A DNA stretch of 64,000 nt from an uncultured Acidobacteriia bacterium (GTDB lineage: Bacteria > Acidobacteriota > Terriglobia > Bryobacterales > Bryobacteraceae): positions 1 through 64,000 of the forward strand of contig CAIUOG010000064.1 of NCBI GenBank assembly GCA_903900705.1. The letters run 5' to 3'. This document shows, one piece after another, positions 45,173 to 53,651 of this stretch. Every line of letters begins with the position of its first letter. The first letter of the stretch is position 1. The position numbers and the translations under genes were made by a program. The notes below the pieces were generated by a model. It was not told where the DNA came from. It did not search any database and saw only the letters and a program-made list of their open reading frames with translations.

Positions 45173-45721
45173 ATGCCGAACGAGGATCAAGACATGCGTC
45201 CGGGTTACCTCGATCAGTACGGCGCTGGCGAAGAACAGCGAAATAAGATCATTTTCCGGCTGGTAGTGGCTGCCCTCACCATCACGGTGGTGGGCAGCCT
45301 CTCCTGGTACCTCTTCAAAAATCACCACCAGGAAGGCGTCGTCAAGTCGTTCGTGGCCGCCGTGCGCGCTGGCGACTACCAGAGCGCCTACAAAATCTGG
45401 GGTTGCGCCTCCGATAAAGCCTGCTCAGGCTACTCCTACGAAAAATTCATGGGCGACTGGGGTCTGCAGAAGGGTCTCCCGCAGGCCAATCCGGACGGCC
45501 CGCCCGATTTGTCCGTGCTTTCCATTACCGACAGCGAATCCTGTAATAATGGCGTGCTGGTCACCGTCCATGTAAATCAGGCGCGAACGGAAAAGCTCTG
45601 GGTGGAGAAGTCGGGCGACGCGATTGCGTATGCCCCCTACCCCATTTGCCCCCATAAAAACCCGTGGGCGATCATGTTACATCGCACGGTGGGCAAGCTG
45701 CGCAAGCCATTTCTCAACTGA
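45173..45721 (+). CDS. Single-pass membrane protein of unknown function
   Basis: A 182-residue protein with a 25-residue cytoplasmic N-terminus, one transmembrane helix (IIFRLVVAALTITVVGSLSWYLF) and an extracytoplasmic domain of about 125 residues. The domain contains VVKSFVAAVRAGDYQSAYKIWG, similar to DUF4878/NTF2-like export domains, and four cysteines (GCAS..AC; SCNN; ICPH) that could form disulphides. It follows skp by 24 bp and may share its transcript. No firm family call. Confidence 0.7.
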   Translation: MPNEDQDMRPGYLDQYGAGEEQRNKIIFRLVVAALTITVVGSLSWYLFKNHHQEGVVKSFVAAVRAGDYQSAYKIWGCASDKACSGYSYEKFMGDWGLQKGLPQANPDGPPDLSVLSITDSESCNNGVLVTVHVNQARTEKLWVEKSGDAIAYAPYPICPHKNPWAIMLHRTVGKLRKPFLN

Positions 45722-45765
45722 CCCGTTTGTCAAAACAGGGTCTGAAATAGACTAGAGGTAACCAC

Positions 45766-46896
45766 ATGAGCACGACTACCACAACAGGCGCTGGACTGGA
45801 AGGCGTTGTCGCCGGCGAATCAGAGATTTGTTACATCGATGGGTACGAAGGAATACTCAGCTACCGTGGATACAACATCCACACTCTGGCTGAGAATGCC
45901 ACCTTTGAGGAAGTGATCTGGCTCTTGTGGAAGGGTTCGCTTCCCAAGGCCGACGAACTGGCGCAGCTGAAGGCTGACCTGTTTGCCAACGCCGGGATTC
46001 CGGCGGATGTGGAGGCCTTCCTCGCCAGCCATCTGAAGTCGTCTCCCATGGACGTGCTGCGCACGGCGGTCTCGATGCTCAGCCTCTACGACGCGTCCGC
46101 GAAGGACATGTCGCCGGAAGCAAATCTGCTGAAGGCCATCAAGCTGATGGCGCAGACTTCCACCATCGTCAGCTCATTTGGCCGTCTCCGCACGGGCCAG
46201 GCTGTGCTTGCGCCGCTTGCCGAGCTCAGCTTTGCCGGCAACTTCCTCTATTGCCTGACCGGCAACAAGCCCGACCAGATCATGGAACACACGTTCGACG
46301 TCGCGCTGACGCTGCATGCCGACCACGAACTGAACGCTTCCACCTTTGCCGCCCGCGTGACCGCGGCGACGCTCTCCGATATTTACTCCGCCGTCACCTC
46401 CGGCATCGGCGCCCTCAAGGGACCGCTGCACGGCGGCGCGAACGAAGAAGTGATCCGCATGCTGCTCGAAGTCGGCACCTCCGATAAGGCGATTGAACGC
46501 GTGCATGAGATGTTGGCGAAGAAGATCAAGATCCCGGGCTTCGGCCATCGGGTGTACCGCACGGAAGATCCGCGCGCCACGCACCTCCGGATCATGTCTG
46601 AGGAACTGGGCAAGAGCACGGGGCACGAAGATCTGTACCTGATGTCGAGCCGCGTGGAAGAGACCGTGAAGGGCGAGAAGAAGCTCAATCCGAACGTGGA
46701 TTTCTACTCGGCTTCCGCCTACTACTCGCTCGGGATTCCGATCGACCTGTTCACGCCGATTTTCGCGGTTTCGCGCATGTCCGGCTGGACGGCTCACGTT
46801 CTGGAGCAGTACCACAACAACCGCCTGATCCGTCCGCGCGCCGAATACAAGGGCAACCCCGACGGCATGGCCTGGATTCCGATGGCGGACCGGTAA
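45766..46896 (+). CDS. gltA: Citrate synthase
   Basis: A 376-residue enzyme of the TCA cycle joining acetyl-CoA and oxaloacetate. The ribosome-binding site is AGAGGT. It begins GLEGVVAGESEICYIDG and contains the catalytic residues in GPLHGGANEEV, PGFGHRVYRTEDPRA and NVDFYSAS. Length and sequence match the dimeric Gram-positive/archaeal type; methylcitrate synthase activity cannot be excluded from sequence alone. Confidence 0.93.
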   Translation: MSTTTTTGAGLEGVVAGESEICYIDGYEGILSYRGYNIHTLAENATFEEVIWLLWKGSLPKADELAQLKADLFANAGIPADVEAFLASHLKSSPMDVLRTAVSMLSLYDASAKDMSPEANLLKAIKLMAQTSTIVSSFGRLRTGQAVLAPLAELSFAGNFLYCLTGNKPDQIMEHTFDVALTLHADHELNASTFAARVTAATLSDIYSAVTSGIGALKGPLHGGANEEVIRMLLEVGTSDKAIERVHEMLAKKIKIPGFGHRVYRTEDPRATHLRIMSEELGKSTGHEDLYLMSSRVEETVKGEKKLNPNVDFYSASAYYSLGIPIDLFTPIFAVSRMSGWTAHVLEQYHNNRLIRPRAEYKGNPDGMAWIPMADR

Positions 46897-46908
46897 AGCG
46901 GTACCGAC

Positions 46909-47181
46909 GTGGACGAGCGCGATTATTACACGGAGTCAAAGGCCGTCAAACCGGCAATGCTGAATTGTCCGTCGTGCCGGACGCAGGATAGCTACGACCT
47001 GAACTGGGTGGTGCGGACCAAGAAGGCCGTGCTGCCGCGGGGCGGTGACGAGCGGGATCGCGCGAAGTTTGCCAAAGCCCAGAGCTACATGGTGCTGATG
47101 GACACGCAGGCAATGTGCAAGAACCTGCGGTGCCGAAAGCGGTTTGAGATTTCGGGCGTGAAGACGATGGCGTTTATTTAG
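46909..47181 (+). CDS. Small putative zinc-ribbon protein
   Basis: A 90-residue cytoplasmic protein, GTG start, 12 bp after the citrate synthase stop and probably co-transcribed with it. Two cysteine pairs, LNCPSCRTQD near residue 19 and MCKNLRCRKRFE near residue 70, could bind one zinc. A strong terminator follows. No family is recognised. Confidence 0.65.
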   Translation: MDERDYYTESKAVKPAMLNCPSCRTQDSYDLNWVVRTKKAVLPRGGDERDRAKFAKAQSYMVLMDTQAMCKNLRCRKRFEISGVKTMAFI

Positions 47182-47204
47182 GCGCCGGGAGTTGCATTGG
47201 AACA

Positions 47205-47239
47205 AAAACGGGCGGGATCGAGGAGATCCCGCCCGTTTT
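47205..47239. terminator. Bidirectional intrinsic terminator
   Basis: A perfect 15-bp stem: AAAACGGGCGGGATC (47205-47219) with GATCCCGCCCGTTTT (47225-47239), 5-nt loop. It separates the citrate synthase transcript from the convergent DUF1624 gene. Confidence 0.92.
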
Positions 47240-47253
47240 CTTTTTGAGGCCGA

Positions 47254-48399
47254 TTAAAGGTAACTGAGCCACCAGTAGCGTCCGGTGGCCTTGACCTTCC
47301 CCCACCAGCGGCACAGCGGGTAGAGCGCGACCACCAGCGAGATCCAGACCAGGTAGGTCACCGGGAGGGGCCAGCCGAAGTCCGGAGGGAACAGTTCGGC
47401 GGGGCCGCCCAGAATCGGTGGCGGCACGAAGAAGTTTGCCAGCGCGGAATTGCCGTAGCGCGCCCAGGCCATCAGGTTCATGGTCAGGTGGATCAGGTAA
47501 AAGTGCACCACGAAGTAGAACAGGGGCACGCGCCCGAAGACGATCAGCGGATTGTTGTCGGACCATTTCCTGCTATCCAGCCAGCCCAGAAAAATCAGGG
47601 CGGGACCCAGCGTCATCAGCAGATAGTCGAGTGAGGGCGGGTATTTCCGGCAATTCAGGAACGAGAGCACCGTAAACAGAGGGGAATGCCGCGCGGTCCA
47701 TGGCGCCGGGTCGCCATACATGTTCAGGGCGCGGATGAGGACGAAGGCCAACGTGCAGATCAGGCCGATCCGGAAGGCCGGTTTGCGATGGAAGTGCGGC
47801 GCAAAGCAGAAGCCCGCCGCCATGACGGCAATCCACGCGAGGAGCGGGTAGCCGATCACCATGACCACGCCGGGCAGCACAATCGCCCCGCGTTCATGCA
47901 GGATGGTCCAGAGCGGCGCGAGCGCCCCGAACTGCTTCGCCTGCAGGGGGTCCAGCAGATTGTGCAGGCAGATGGTGAGGAGGCTGAGGACCGCCAGCAC
48001 GCGAGCCGGCACGTAGATGAGGCCGGCCAGCGCGACCATGCCCGCGCCCAGCGACCAGAAGACCAGCATGAGCACGGGATACTTCGCGTCCATCGTGAAG
48101 TAATAGCCGAAGCGCATGACGGTGACTTCGAGGAAGATCAGCCACAGACCGCGGGTGAGCAGGAAGCGGGAGAGTTCGGGTTTGGTGCGGCCAGGGCGCA
48201 GCAGCCAGAAGCCCGCGCCCATGCCGGCGGTGAGGGCGAAGACCGGGGCGCAGAAGTGGGTGATCCAGCGGGTGAAGAAGAAGAGGGCGTTGGTCTTTGT
48301 GAGGTCGTCCGGGGCGAAGAGCATGGCATCGTGGTTCATGAAGTCGCGCACGTGGTCGAGCGCCATGATGATCATGATTGCGCCGCGCAGGGCATCCAC
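47254..48399 (-). CDS. DUF1624/heparan-alpha-glucosaminide acetyltransferase-like membrane protein
   Basis: A 381-residue polytopic membrane protein beginning at GTG 48399 with DALRGAIMIIMALDHVRDF, the signature of the YeiB/DUF1624 acyltransferase superfamily; the His in DHVRDF is the likely functional residue. About ten hydrophobic helices follow (FCAPVFALTAGMGAGFWLL, VPLFYFVVHFYLIHLTM). The open frame extends 20 codons upstream without ATG, GTG or TTG. Such proteins transfer acyl groups across the inner membrane; the acceptor is unknown. Confidence 0.82.
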   Translation of the reverse strand: MDALRGAIMIIMALDHVRDFMNHDAMLFAPDDLTKTNALFFFTRWITHFCAPVFALTAGMGAGFWLLRPGRTKPELSRFLLTRGLWLIFLEVTVMRFGYYFTMDAKYPVLMLVFWSLGAGMVALAGLIYVPARVLAVLSLLTICLHNLLDPLQAKQFGALAPLWTILHERGAIVLPGVVMVIGYPLLAWIAVMAAGFCFAPHFHRKPAFRIGLICTLAFVLIRALNMYGDPAPWTARHSPLFTVLSFLNCRKYPPSLDYLLMTLGPALIFLGWLDSRKWSDNNPLIVFGRVPLFYFVVHFYLIHLTMNLMAWARYGNSALANFFVPPPILGGPAELFPPDFGWPLPVTYLVWISLVVALYPLCRWWGKVKATGRYWWLSYL

Positions 48400-48460
48400 G
48401 GATTGCAGCCGGTTTCGCAGGCTTCCATTGTAGATGCAACCGGTGTGGATGGCACACCAC

Positions 48461-48466
48461 TACAAT
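48461..48466 (+). promoter_or_regulatory. -10-like hexamer of a probable leaderless gene
   Basis: TACAAT (five of six consensus bases) is followed by CAAGTC and the ATG at 48473. The spacing of six bases equals that at 35407/35414. This favours 48473 over the upstream in-frame ATGs at 48434 and 48449 as the start of the mutase gene. Confidence 0.5.
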
Positions 48467-48472
48467 CAAGTC

Positions 48473-49972
48473 ATGGCGGCGGCAGCGGGCCAATTTCCTT
48501 ACACGCGCGGCATTCACGAAGGCATGTACCGGGACCGGCTCTGGACGATGCGCCAGTTTTCCGGTTTCTCCACGCCGGAAGAAACGAATCGCCGCTATCG
48601 CTATCTTCTGGAACAGGGGCAGACCGGACTTTCCGTCGCTTTCGACCTGCCGACGCTGATGGGCTACGATTCCGACGATCCGCTGGCGGCGGGCGAGGTG
48701 GGCAAGTGTGGCGCGCCCGTTTCGTCGCTCGAAGATATGGAGACGCTCTTTGCGGGGATTCCGCTGGGCGATGTGACGGTCTCCATGACCATCAATTCTC
48801 CGGCCGCCGTGATCTGGGCGATGTATCTGGTGGCGGCGGAAAAGCAGGGCGCGGACATCAGCCGGCTTTCGGGAACGTTGCAGAACGACATTCTGAAGGA
48901 ATACATCGCGCAGAAGGAATATATCTTTCCGCCGCGGCCCTCGCTGCGTCTGGTGACCGACACAATTGAGTTCGGCGCGCGCCACACGCCGCGGTTTAAT
49001 CCGATTTCGATCAGCGGGTATCACATCCGCGAGGCGGGGTCGACGGCGCTGCAGGAACTGGCGTTCACCCTGCGGGATGGTCTGGAATACGCGGACTGCG
49101 CTCTGGAACGCGGGCTCGGCATCGACGAATTCGCCCCCCGGTTCAGCTTCTTCTTTAATGCCCACAACGATTTCTTTGAAGAGATCGCCAAGTATCGCGC
49201 GGCGCGGCAACTCTGGGCCACGCTGCTGCGGGACCGCTATGGCGCGAAGGACGAGCGCAGTCTGAAATTGCGGTTCCATGCGCAGACGGCGGGTTGTTCG
49301 CTCACCTGGCAGCAGCCCTATAACAACGTGATCCGGACCACGCTGCAGGCCATGGCGGCGGTGCTGGGCGGCGCACAGTCGCTGCATACGAATTCTCTCG
49401 ATGAGGCCTTCGCGTTGCCGAGTGAGGATGCGGTGACGCTGGCGCTGCGCACGCAGCAGGTGATCGCGTATGAGAGCGGCATTACGGCGGAGCCCGATCC
49501 GTTCGGCGGCAGCTATCACGTGGAGGAACTGACGGCGAAGCTGGATGCCGGCGCGCGGGAGTACATTCGGAAGATCGACGCGATGGGCGGGATGGTCCCG
49601 GCCATTGAAGCCGGTTACCCGCAGGCGGAGATCGCGCAGGCCAGCTACGAGTTCCAGAAGAAGGTTGAGAGCGGCGAGGCCGTTGTGGTGGGCGTGAACC
49701 GGTTCCGGTCTGAAGAGGAACGGCCGCTTGAACTGCTGCGCATCGATGCCGCGGCGGAGGCGGCGCAGTGCGCGAAGCTCCGCCGTCTGCGCGGCAGCCG
49801 GAACAATGCCGCCGTGAGCAAGGCGCTGTCAGATCTCGCGCGGGAGGCGGAAGGCAGCGCGAATCTGATGCCCGCGTTGCTTGGCGCGGTGCGCGCCTAT
49901 GCGACGGTGGGAGAGATCTGCGCCACGGTGCGAAGCGTCTTCGGCTGCTGGCAGGAACGTCCAAATATTTGA
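48473..49972 (+). CDS. Methylmalonyl-CoA mutase-type acyl-CoA mutase, catalytic subunit
   Basis: The 499-residue TIM-barrel subunit of a two-subunit B12 mutase starts near [17 protein letters not shown]. Family blocks are [63 protein letters not shown] and the C-terminal [21 protein letters not shown]. It has Phe in RQFSGF where classic methylmalonyl-CoA mutase has Tyr, but keeps Arg in RPSLRLV, so substrate choice is not certain. The B12-binding subunit follows after one base. Confidence 0.88.
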   Translation: MAAAAGQFPYTRGIHEGMYRDRLWTMRQFSGFSTPEETNRRYRYLLEQGQTGLSVAFDLPTLMGYDSDDPLAAGEVGKCGAPVSSLEDMETLFAGIPLGDVTVSMTINSPAAVIWAMYLVAAEKQGADISRLSGTLQNDILKEYIAQKEYIFPPRPSLRLVTDTIEFGARHTPRFNPISISGYHIREAGSTALQELAFTLRDGLEYADCALERGLGIDEFAPRFSFFFNAHNDFFEEIAKYRAARQLWATLLRDRYGAKDERSLKLRFHAQTAGCSLTWQQPYNNVIRTTLQAMAAVLGGAQSLHTNSLDEAFALPSEDAVTLALRTQQVIAYESGITAEPDPFGGSYHVEELTAKLDAGAREYIRKIDAMGGMVPAIEAGYPQAEIAQASYEFQKKVESGEAVVVGVNRFRSEEERPLELLRIDAAAEAAQCAKLRRLRGSRNNAAVSKALSDLAREAEGSANLMPALLGAVRAYATVGEICATVRSVFGCWQERPNI

Positions 49973-49973
49973 T

Positions 49974-50372
49974 ATGAAGCCACCAATCAGAGTCCTTGTA
50001 GCGAAGCCCGGACTGGACGGTCACGACCGCGGCGCAAAGGTGATCGCGAGGGCCCTGCGCGACGCGGGCATGGAAGTCATTTATACTGGTTTACGTCAGA
50101 CTCCGGAAATGATTGTCAATGCGGCCCTGCAGGAAGATGTGCAGGTGATTGGACTGTCAATCCTCTCCGGCGCGCATAACGCCATCGTGCCTCGCGTGAT
50201 GGAACTCCTGCGTGAAAAAGAGATGGCCGACGTAAAAGTCGTAGTGGGCGGTATCATCCCGGACGATGACGCCCGGGAACTGGAGCGTCAAGGCGTTACC
50301 AGGGTTTTTCAGCCAGGCGCGTCGCTGGACACGATCGTTGCATGCGTCCGCGAGGCGGCCGGCCTGCAGTAA
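49974..50372 (+). CDS. Acyl-CoA mutase cobalamin-binding subunit
   Basis: A 132-residue Rossmann-fold subunit beginning [26 protein letters not shown] contains the DxHxxG motif whose His ligates cobalt. It continues with [23 protein letters not shown] and [11 protein letters not shown], then [10 protein letters not shown]. It completes the catalytic subunit, as in archaeal and many non-proteobacterial mutases. Confidence 0.93.
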   Translation: MKPPIRVLVAKPGLDGHDRGAKVIARALRDAGMEVIYTGLRQTPEMIVNAALQEDVQVIGLSILSGAHNAIVPRVMELLREKEMADVKVVVGGIIPDDDARELERQGVTRVFQPGASLDTIVACVREAAGLQ

Positions 50373-50454
50373 AGGTGCACAGGAAAATTTGATCAACAGA
50401 AATGCGAGAGCCAATGCGTCGTTTTACGATGAAGTGGGCATCGCGAAGGTGAAC

Positions 50455-51849
50455 ATGGAAAAGCACCTCAAAATCGCGGTTTTTATAGATTTTGACAATA
50501 TTGAAATCGGCGTGAAGTCCACGCTGCAGCGTGAATTCGACGTTTCCGTGGTTCTGGAAGCGCTGAAGGAGCGCGGTGAGATTATCACCAAGATCGCCTA
50601 CGCCAACTGGGGCAAGCTGGAGAATTCCACCCGCCAGCTTTCGGAATACGCGGTGCAGATGGTGCAGCGCGACCCGTCCCCGCGCGGCGACAAGAACGGC
50701 GCGGATATCAACCTGGCGCTGGATGCGCTCGAACTCGCCTTTACTCACGACCACATCAATGCCTTCTGCATTGTGAGCGGCGACAGCGACTTCATCGCGC
50801 TGGTGAACAAGCTGAAGCAGTACGACAAGACGGTGTTCGTGGTGGGCGGCAAGGCCTTCACCAGCACAATTCTGCAGAAGAACTGTCATGAGTTCATCAG
50901 CTATGAATCGATGCTGGACGACAATTCGCGTCCCACGCGCCCGCAGCATCAACGGCACGACCGGCAAAAAGAGCACCAGGCCGCCGCGGCCGCGCTCAAT
51001 CTGCCCACGGGTGATCAGATTCCTCCCGCCACGCCGCGCCAGGAACGTCCGCCGCGCGAACAGGGTGGTGGTGGCCAGCAGCAGCGCCGTCCGGTGCTCG
51101 ATCTGCATCAGGCGATGCCTCTTGTGGAGCGCGCGCTGCAGGTGCTGGAGCGCCGCGAAGTGCGTCCGCAGCTGGGTCTGCTGAAATCGACCATGCTGCA
51201 GCTGGATTCGAGCTTCAGCGAACGCGCTTATGGCGCGGGTTCGTTCACCGATTTCATTGAGCGCCTCCGCAAGGCGGATCTCATTCTGGTGACCGGCGGC
51301 GAAGGCCGCTACATGATCCAGCGGAAGCGCAACGGCGCTCCGGAAAAGACGATCAAGCAGGAAGAGGCGCTGCCGTATCTGCGCGACGTGCTGGAAAACC
51401 ATCGTCTGGAGATGGAAGAGAGCGTGTCCGCCGAGGAACTGATGAACTGGGTGAAGGAAGAGTCGCCCGCGTTCGACTGGAAGAATTACGGTTTCCAGGA
51501 GTTCAGCGAGTTCCTCAACTACGCACAGGACAAGACGGTTGTGCGGGTGGAGCCGGATGAAACGCAGGGCCTGATTGTGCATCTGGGCGCTGAATTCCAT
51601 CCGCCGGCCATTCCGGAACCGGAGCCGCCGCCCATGCCGGAGATTTCGGACGAAGAGGAGATCGAAGAACCGCAGCCCGTGGTTCCCGGTCAGCCGACGG
51701 CCGGGTCGCCGCGGGTGAAGAAGGGTGGCCGCAAGACCGCCGCGACGCCGGGCCACGAGCCCAACGGCAACGTGGTGACCTCCGCCAAGCGAGCGCCCCG
51801 AAAAGCCGCCGCTCCGCGCAAGCGGAAGCCGGCTGCCTCCGCGAGCTAA
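50455..51849 (+). CDS. NYN nuclease-domain protein with LOTUS/OST-HTH domain
   Basis: A 464-residue protein from ATG 50455 (GAAGGTG upstream). The NYN/DUF88 domain (1-150) shows the acidic residues of a PIN-like metal site: AVFIDFDNIEIG, GADINLALDALELA, FCIVSGDSDFIALV. A low-complexity linker rich in Gln, Arg and Pro follows, then one or two LOTUS/OST-HTH segments (RREVRPQLGLLKSTMLQLDS, YGAGSFTDFIERL; and a second near NYGFQEFSEFLNYAQDK). The tail is Lys/Arg/Ala-rich and could bind nucleic acid. Probably an RNA-binding or RNA-cleaving protein. A terminator follows. Confidence 0.85.
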   Translation: MEKHLKIAVFIDFDNIEIGVKSTLQREFDVSVVLEALKERGEIITKIAYANWGKLENSTRQLSEYAVQMVQRDPSPRGDKNGADINLALDALELAFTHDHINAFCIVSGDSDFIALVNKLKQYDKTVFVVGGKAFTSTILQKNCHEFISYESMLDDNSRPTRPQHQRHDRQKEHQAAAAALNLPTGDQIPPATPRQERPPREQGGGGQQQRRPVLDLHQAMPLVERALQVLERREVRPQLGLLKSTMLQLDSSFSERAYGAGSFTDFIERLRKADLILVTGGEGRYMIQRKRNGAPEKTIKQEEALPYLRDVLENHRLEMEESVSAEELMNWVKEESPAFDWKNYGFQEFSEFLNYAQDKTVVRVEPDETQGLIVHLGAEFHPPAIPEPEPPPMPEISDEEEIEEPQPVVPGQPTAGSPRVKKGGRKTAATPGHEPNGNVVTSAKRAPRKAAAPRKRKPAASAS

Positions 51850-51877
51850 ATCCCGGTCATTCCCGTGGATGTGACGA

Positions 51878-51911
51878 CCGCTCCCTGATCTTCAGGGAGC
51901 GGTTTTCTTTT
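51878..51911 (+). terminator. Strong intrinsic terminator
   Basis: CCGCTCCCTGA (51878-51888), a 3-nt loop and TCAGGGAGCGG (51892-51902) form a perfect 11-bp stem, followed by TTTTCTTTT. It ends the mutase/NYN transcript. Confidence 0.95.
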
Positions 51912-51951
51912 GCCGCTAAAGTTCGAAAACGAAAGTACCGATACTAGCCAT

Positions 51952-52638
51952 GTGGTGGGAACTACCGAAGAGATTCTGGATCCGTCGCGATGTTCCACCG
52001 AAGAGGCGATTCGCGCCGCGCGTCAAAGAGCCGGCGAGGATCTTTCCTACGATCTTCAGATTGCCCAGTTCCTGAATACGCAGTGGATGAGCCGCCGGAT
52101 CAATATGCCGGTGATTGAGCGCGGTATGGAGGTCCTGGGGGCGATCGGCTCGCCCGGGCGGGTTTTCGGCGTATTGCGGACTGCGCTGGCTCAGACAGAT
52201 CCGGAACTGCGTTCCAAGGCGGCGCTGGCGTTAGGACGGAATGTCGACAGCATCCAGGTCCTGGAAAAACTGACGATTGACGAAGACTCCCGGGTTCGGG
52301 CCAACACCATTGAAGCGGTCTGGGGCCGGAAGGGGCCGGAGGTGGAGGCCCTGCTGCGGCGGGCACTCGACGACTGTCACCATCGCGTGGTTGCGAATGC
52401 GGCTTATGGGTTGTACCTGATTGATCCGGCGCGCCATGTGACGCAACTCGAAATGCTGATTCAGCATGCGGACCCGGCCCACCGGATGGCCGCAGCCTGG
52501 CTACTCCGAAAAATCGGAGACGGGCAGCATCTCTGCCTGCTGAAGCCGCTGGTGCGCGATCCGGATCCGGATGTCCGCAAAGCCGCCTTCCGAACATTAG
52601 GTGAGTTGCGCGGTACCGCTAAAGCTGCCTCTCCGTGA
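51952..52638 (+). CDS. HEAT-repeat protein
   Basis: A protein of about 228 residues built of HEAT/PBS-lyase-type helical repeats: LRSKAALALGRNV, SRVRANTIEAVWGRKG, HHRVVANAAYGLYLI, AHRMAAAWLLRKIGDG and PDVRKAAFRTLGEL. It is a likely protein-binding scaffold. The open frame reaches back to TTG 51910, but that codon lies in the T-run of the terminator. GTG 51952, six bases after GATACT, is a better start. The 3' end overlaps the convergent gene by 20 bp. Confidence 0.7.
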   Translation: MVGTTEEILDPSRCSTEEAIRAARQRAGEDLSYDLQIAQFLNTQWMSRRINMPVIERGMEVLGAIGSPGRVFGVLRTALAQTDPELRSKAALALGRNVDSIQVLEKLTIDEDSRVRANTIEAVWGRKGPEVEALLRRALDDCHHRVVANAAYGLYLIDPARHVTQLEMLIQHADPAHRMAAAWLLRKIGDGQHLCLLKPLVRDPDPDVRKAAFRTLGELRGTAKAASP

Positions 52639-53623
52639 TGGCGACCCGGTTCGCCAGGCGGAAGCGGATGATGGTTTCGCTCGCGATGCCGCCGGTCTTC
52701 GGTCGTGTGGCTGCGGCAGTGCCCGCTCCGAGGACGCCGCCCGCCCCGGCGCCGATCGCAGCGCCCTTCCCGCCCCCCGCGATGGCGCCAATGATGGCTC
52801 CCAGTGCCACGCCGCCGCCTACCTTTGCGATGTCCTGATTCCGGGAGGAGGTGTTCTGTTTGAGCCAGGGCTCGGTGGAGATCGCGATCTTCTGGCCATC
52901 GGCGGTTTCAAAGCTGGTCAGTGCCAGTTGAAGCTCTGAGGCTCCGCCCAGACGTCCCGCCGGGCGGGAATCGATAACGCGTCCCGAAGCGCGCGCGCCG
53001 CGTTCGCCGATGATGAAGCCGTCGACCACCAGAGGTTCCGCGAGCGAGGCCTGGAACGTATCGCCAGGGGACATGCGATCAGAGATGGTCTGATCAAGTC
53101 TCACTGCGATGAGGGTTCCCGGGCGGAGAGTAACCTGGGCGGGGGGGATCGCTGGGGTGAGGGCGGGCGCGGGGGCATCGGCCGTTTGCACAGGCTGCGG
53201 CGCCGGCACTGGTTGGGATTCCGGTACGGGCTGATAGGGAACGGGCGGTTTCACCGAAAGTTCCGACGGCGCAGGCTCGGCTTTCGGAGGCTCCACTTTG
53301 GTACCCGCCACCTCAATGGGAGCGGCGGGCGACTGTGGGGCTGGCTTTACCTGCACCCAGCGCGCGGCCACAACCGGTTTGGCCGGGCTGTGCTTTGGCG
53401 CCTCCTCCTGATAGACCGGCGGGGGAGCTGTGGTCGCGACGGGTTCCGTCACTGACGGTGGTGCGGAAACAGTGGGTATCGTGGCCGCGACAGGCGTCGC
53501 CGCCACCGGGTGCGCCATTTCATGAACGAACGGAGTCAACACCGGAGGTTGGGACATTTTCACCGCCAGGCCACCCGCGAGAGCGGCGCCAATCACCAGA
53601 AATCCGACATGCAAAGGTTTCAT
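52619..53623 (-). CDS. Proline-rich exported protein with glycine-zipper C-terminus
   Basis: A 334-residue protein with an N-terminal anchor or signal (VGFLVIGAALAGGLAV). A 120-residue Pro/Ala/Val-rich extended region (KPPVPYQPVPESQPVPAPQP) would span the periplasm. A beta-rich domain follows (RPGTLIAVRLDQTISD, GDTFQASLAEPLVV, ARASGRVIDSRPAGRLGG) and then a glycine-zipper helix pair (GGGVALGAIIGAIAGG). The C-terminal arrangement resembles acidobacterial envelope proteins of unknown role. Only 28 bp separate its start from that of dusB. Confidence 0.75.
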   Translation of the reverse strand: MKPLHVGFLVIGAALAGGLAVKMSQPPVLTPFVHEMAHPVAATPVAATIPTVSAPPSVTEPVATTAPPPVYQEEAPKHSPAKPVVAARWVQVKPAPQSPAAPIEVAGTKVEPPKAEPAPSELSVKPPVPYQPVPESQPVPAPQPVQTADAPAPALTPAIPPAQVTLRPGTLIAVRLDQTISDRMSPGDTFQASLAEPLVVDGFIIGERGARASGRVIDSRPAGRLGGASELQLALTSFETADGQKIAISTEPWLKQNTSSRNQDIAKVGGGVALGAIIGAIAGGGKGAAIGAGAGGVLGAGTAAATRPKTGGIASETIIRFRLANRVAITERQL

Positions 53624-53639
53624 CGCACTATCTGGACGC

Positions 53640-53645
53640 TAAACT
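53640..53645 (+). promoter_or_regulatory. -10-like hexamer of probable leaderless dusB
   Basis: TAAACT is followed by GGTAAC and GTG 53652, again a six-base gap. Since the divergent gene starts at 53623, there is no room for a normal leader with a ribosome-binding site. Confidence 0.45.
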
Positions 53646-53651
53646 GGTAAC

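Noticed and set aside
51910-51951. TTG 51910 as start of the HEAT-repeat gene
   Set aside because: The codon lies in the T-run of a strong terminator and has no ribosome-binding site; GTG 51952 is more likely.
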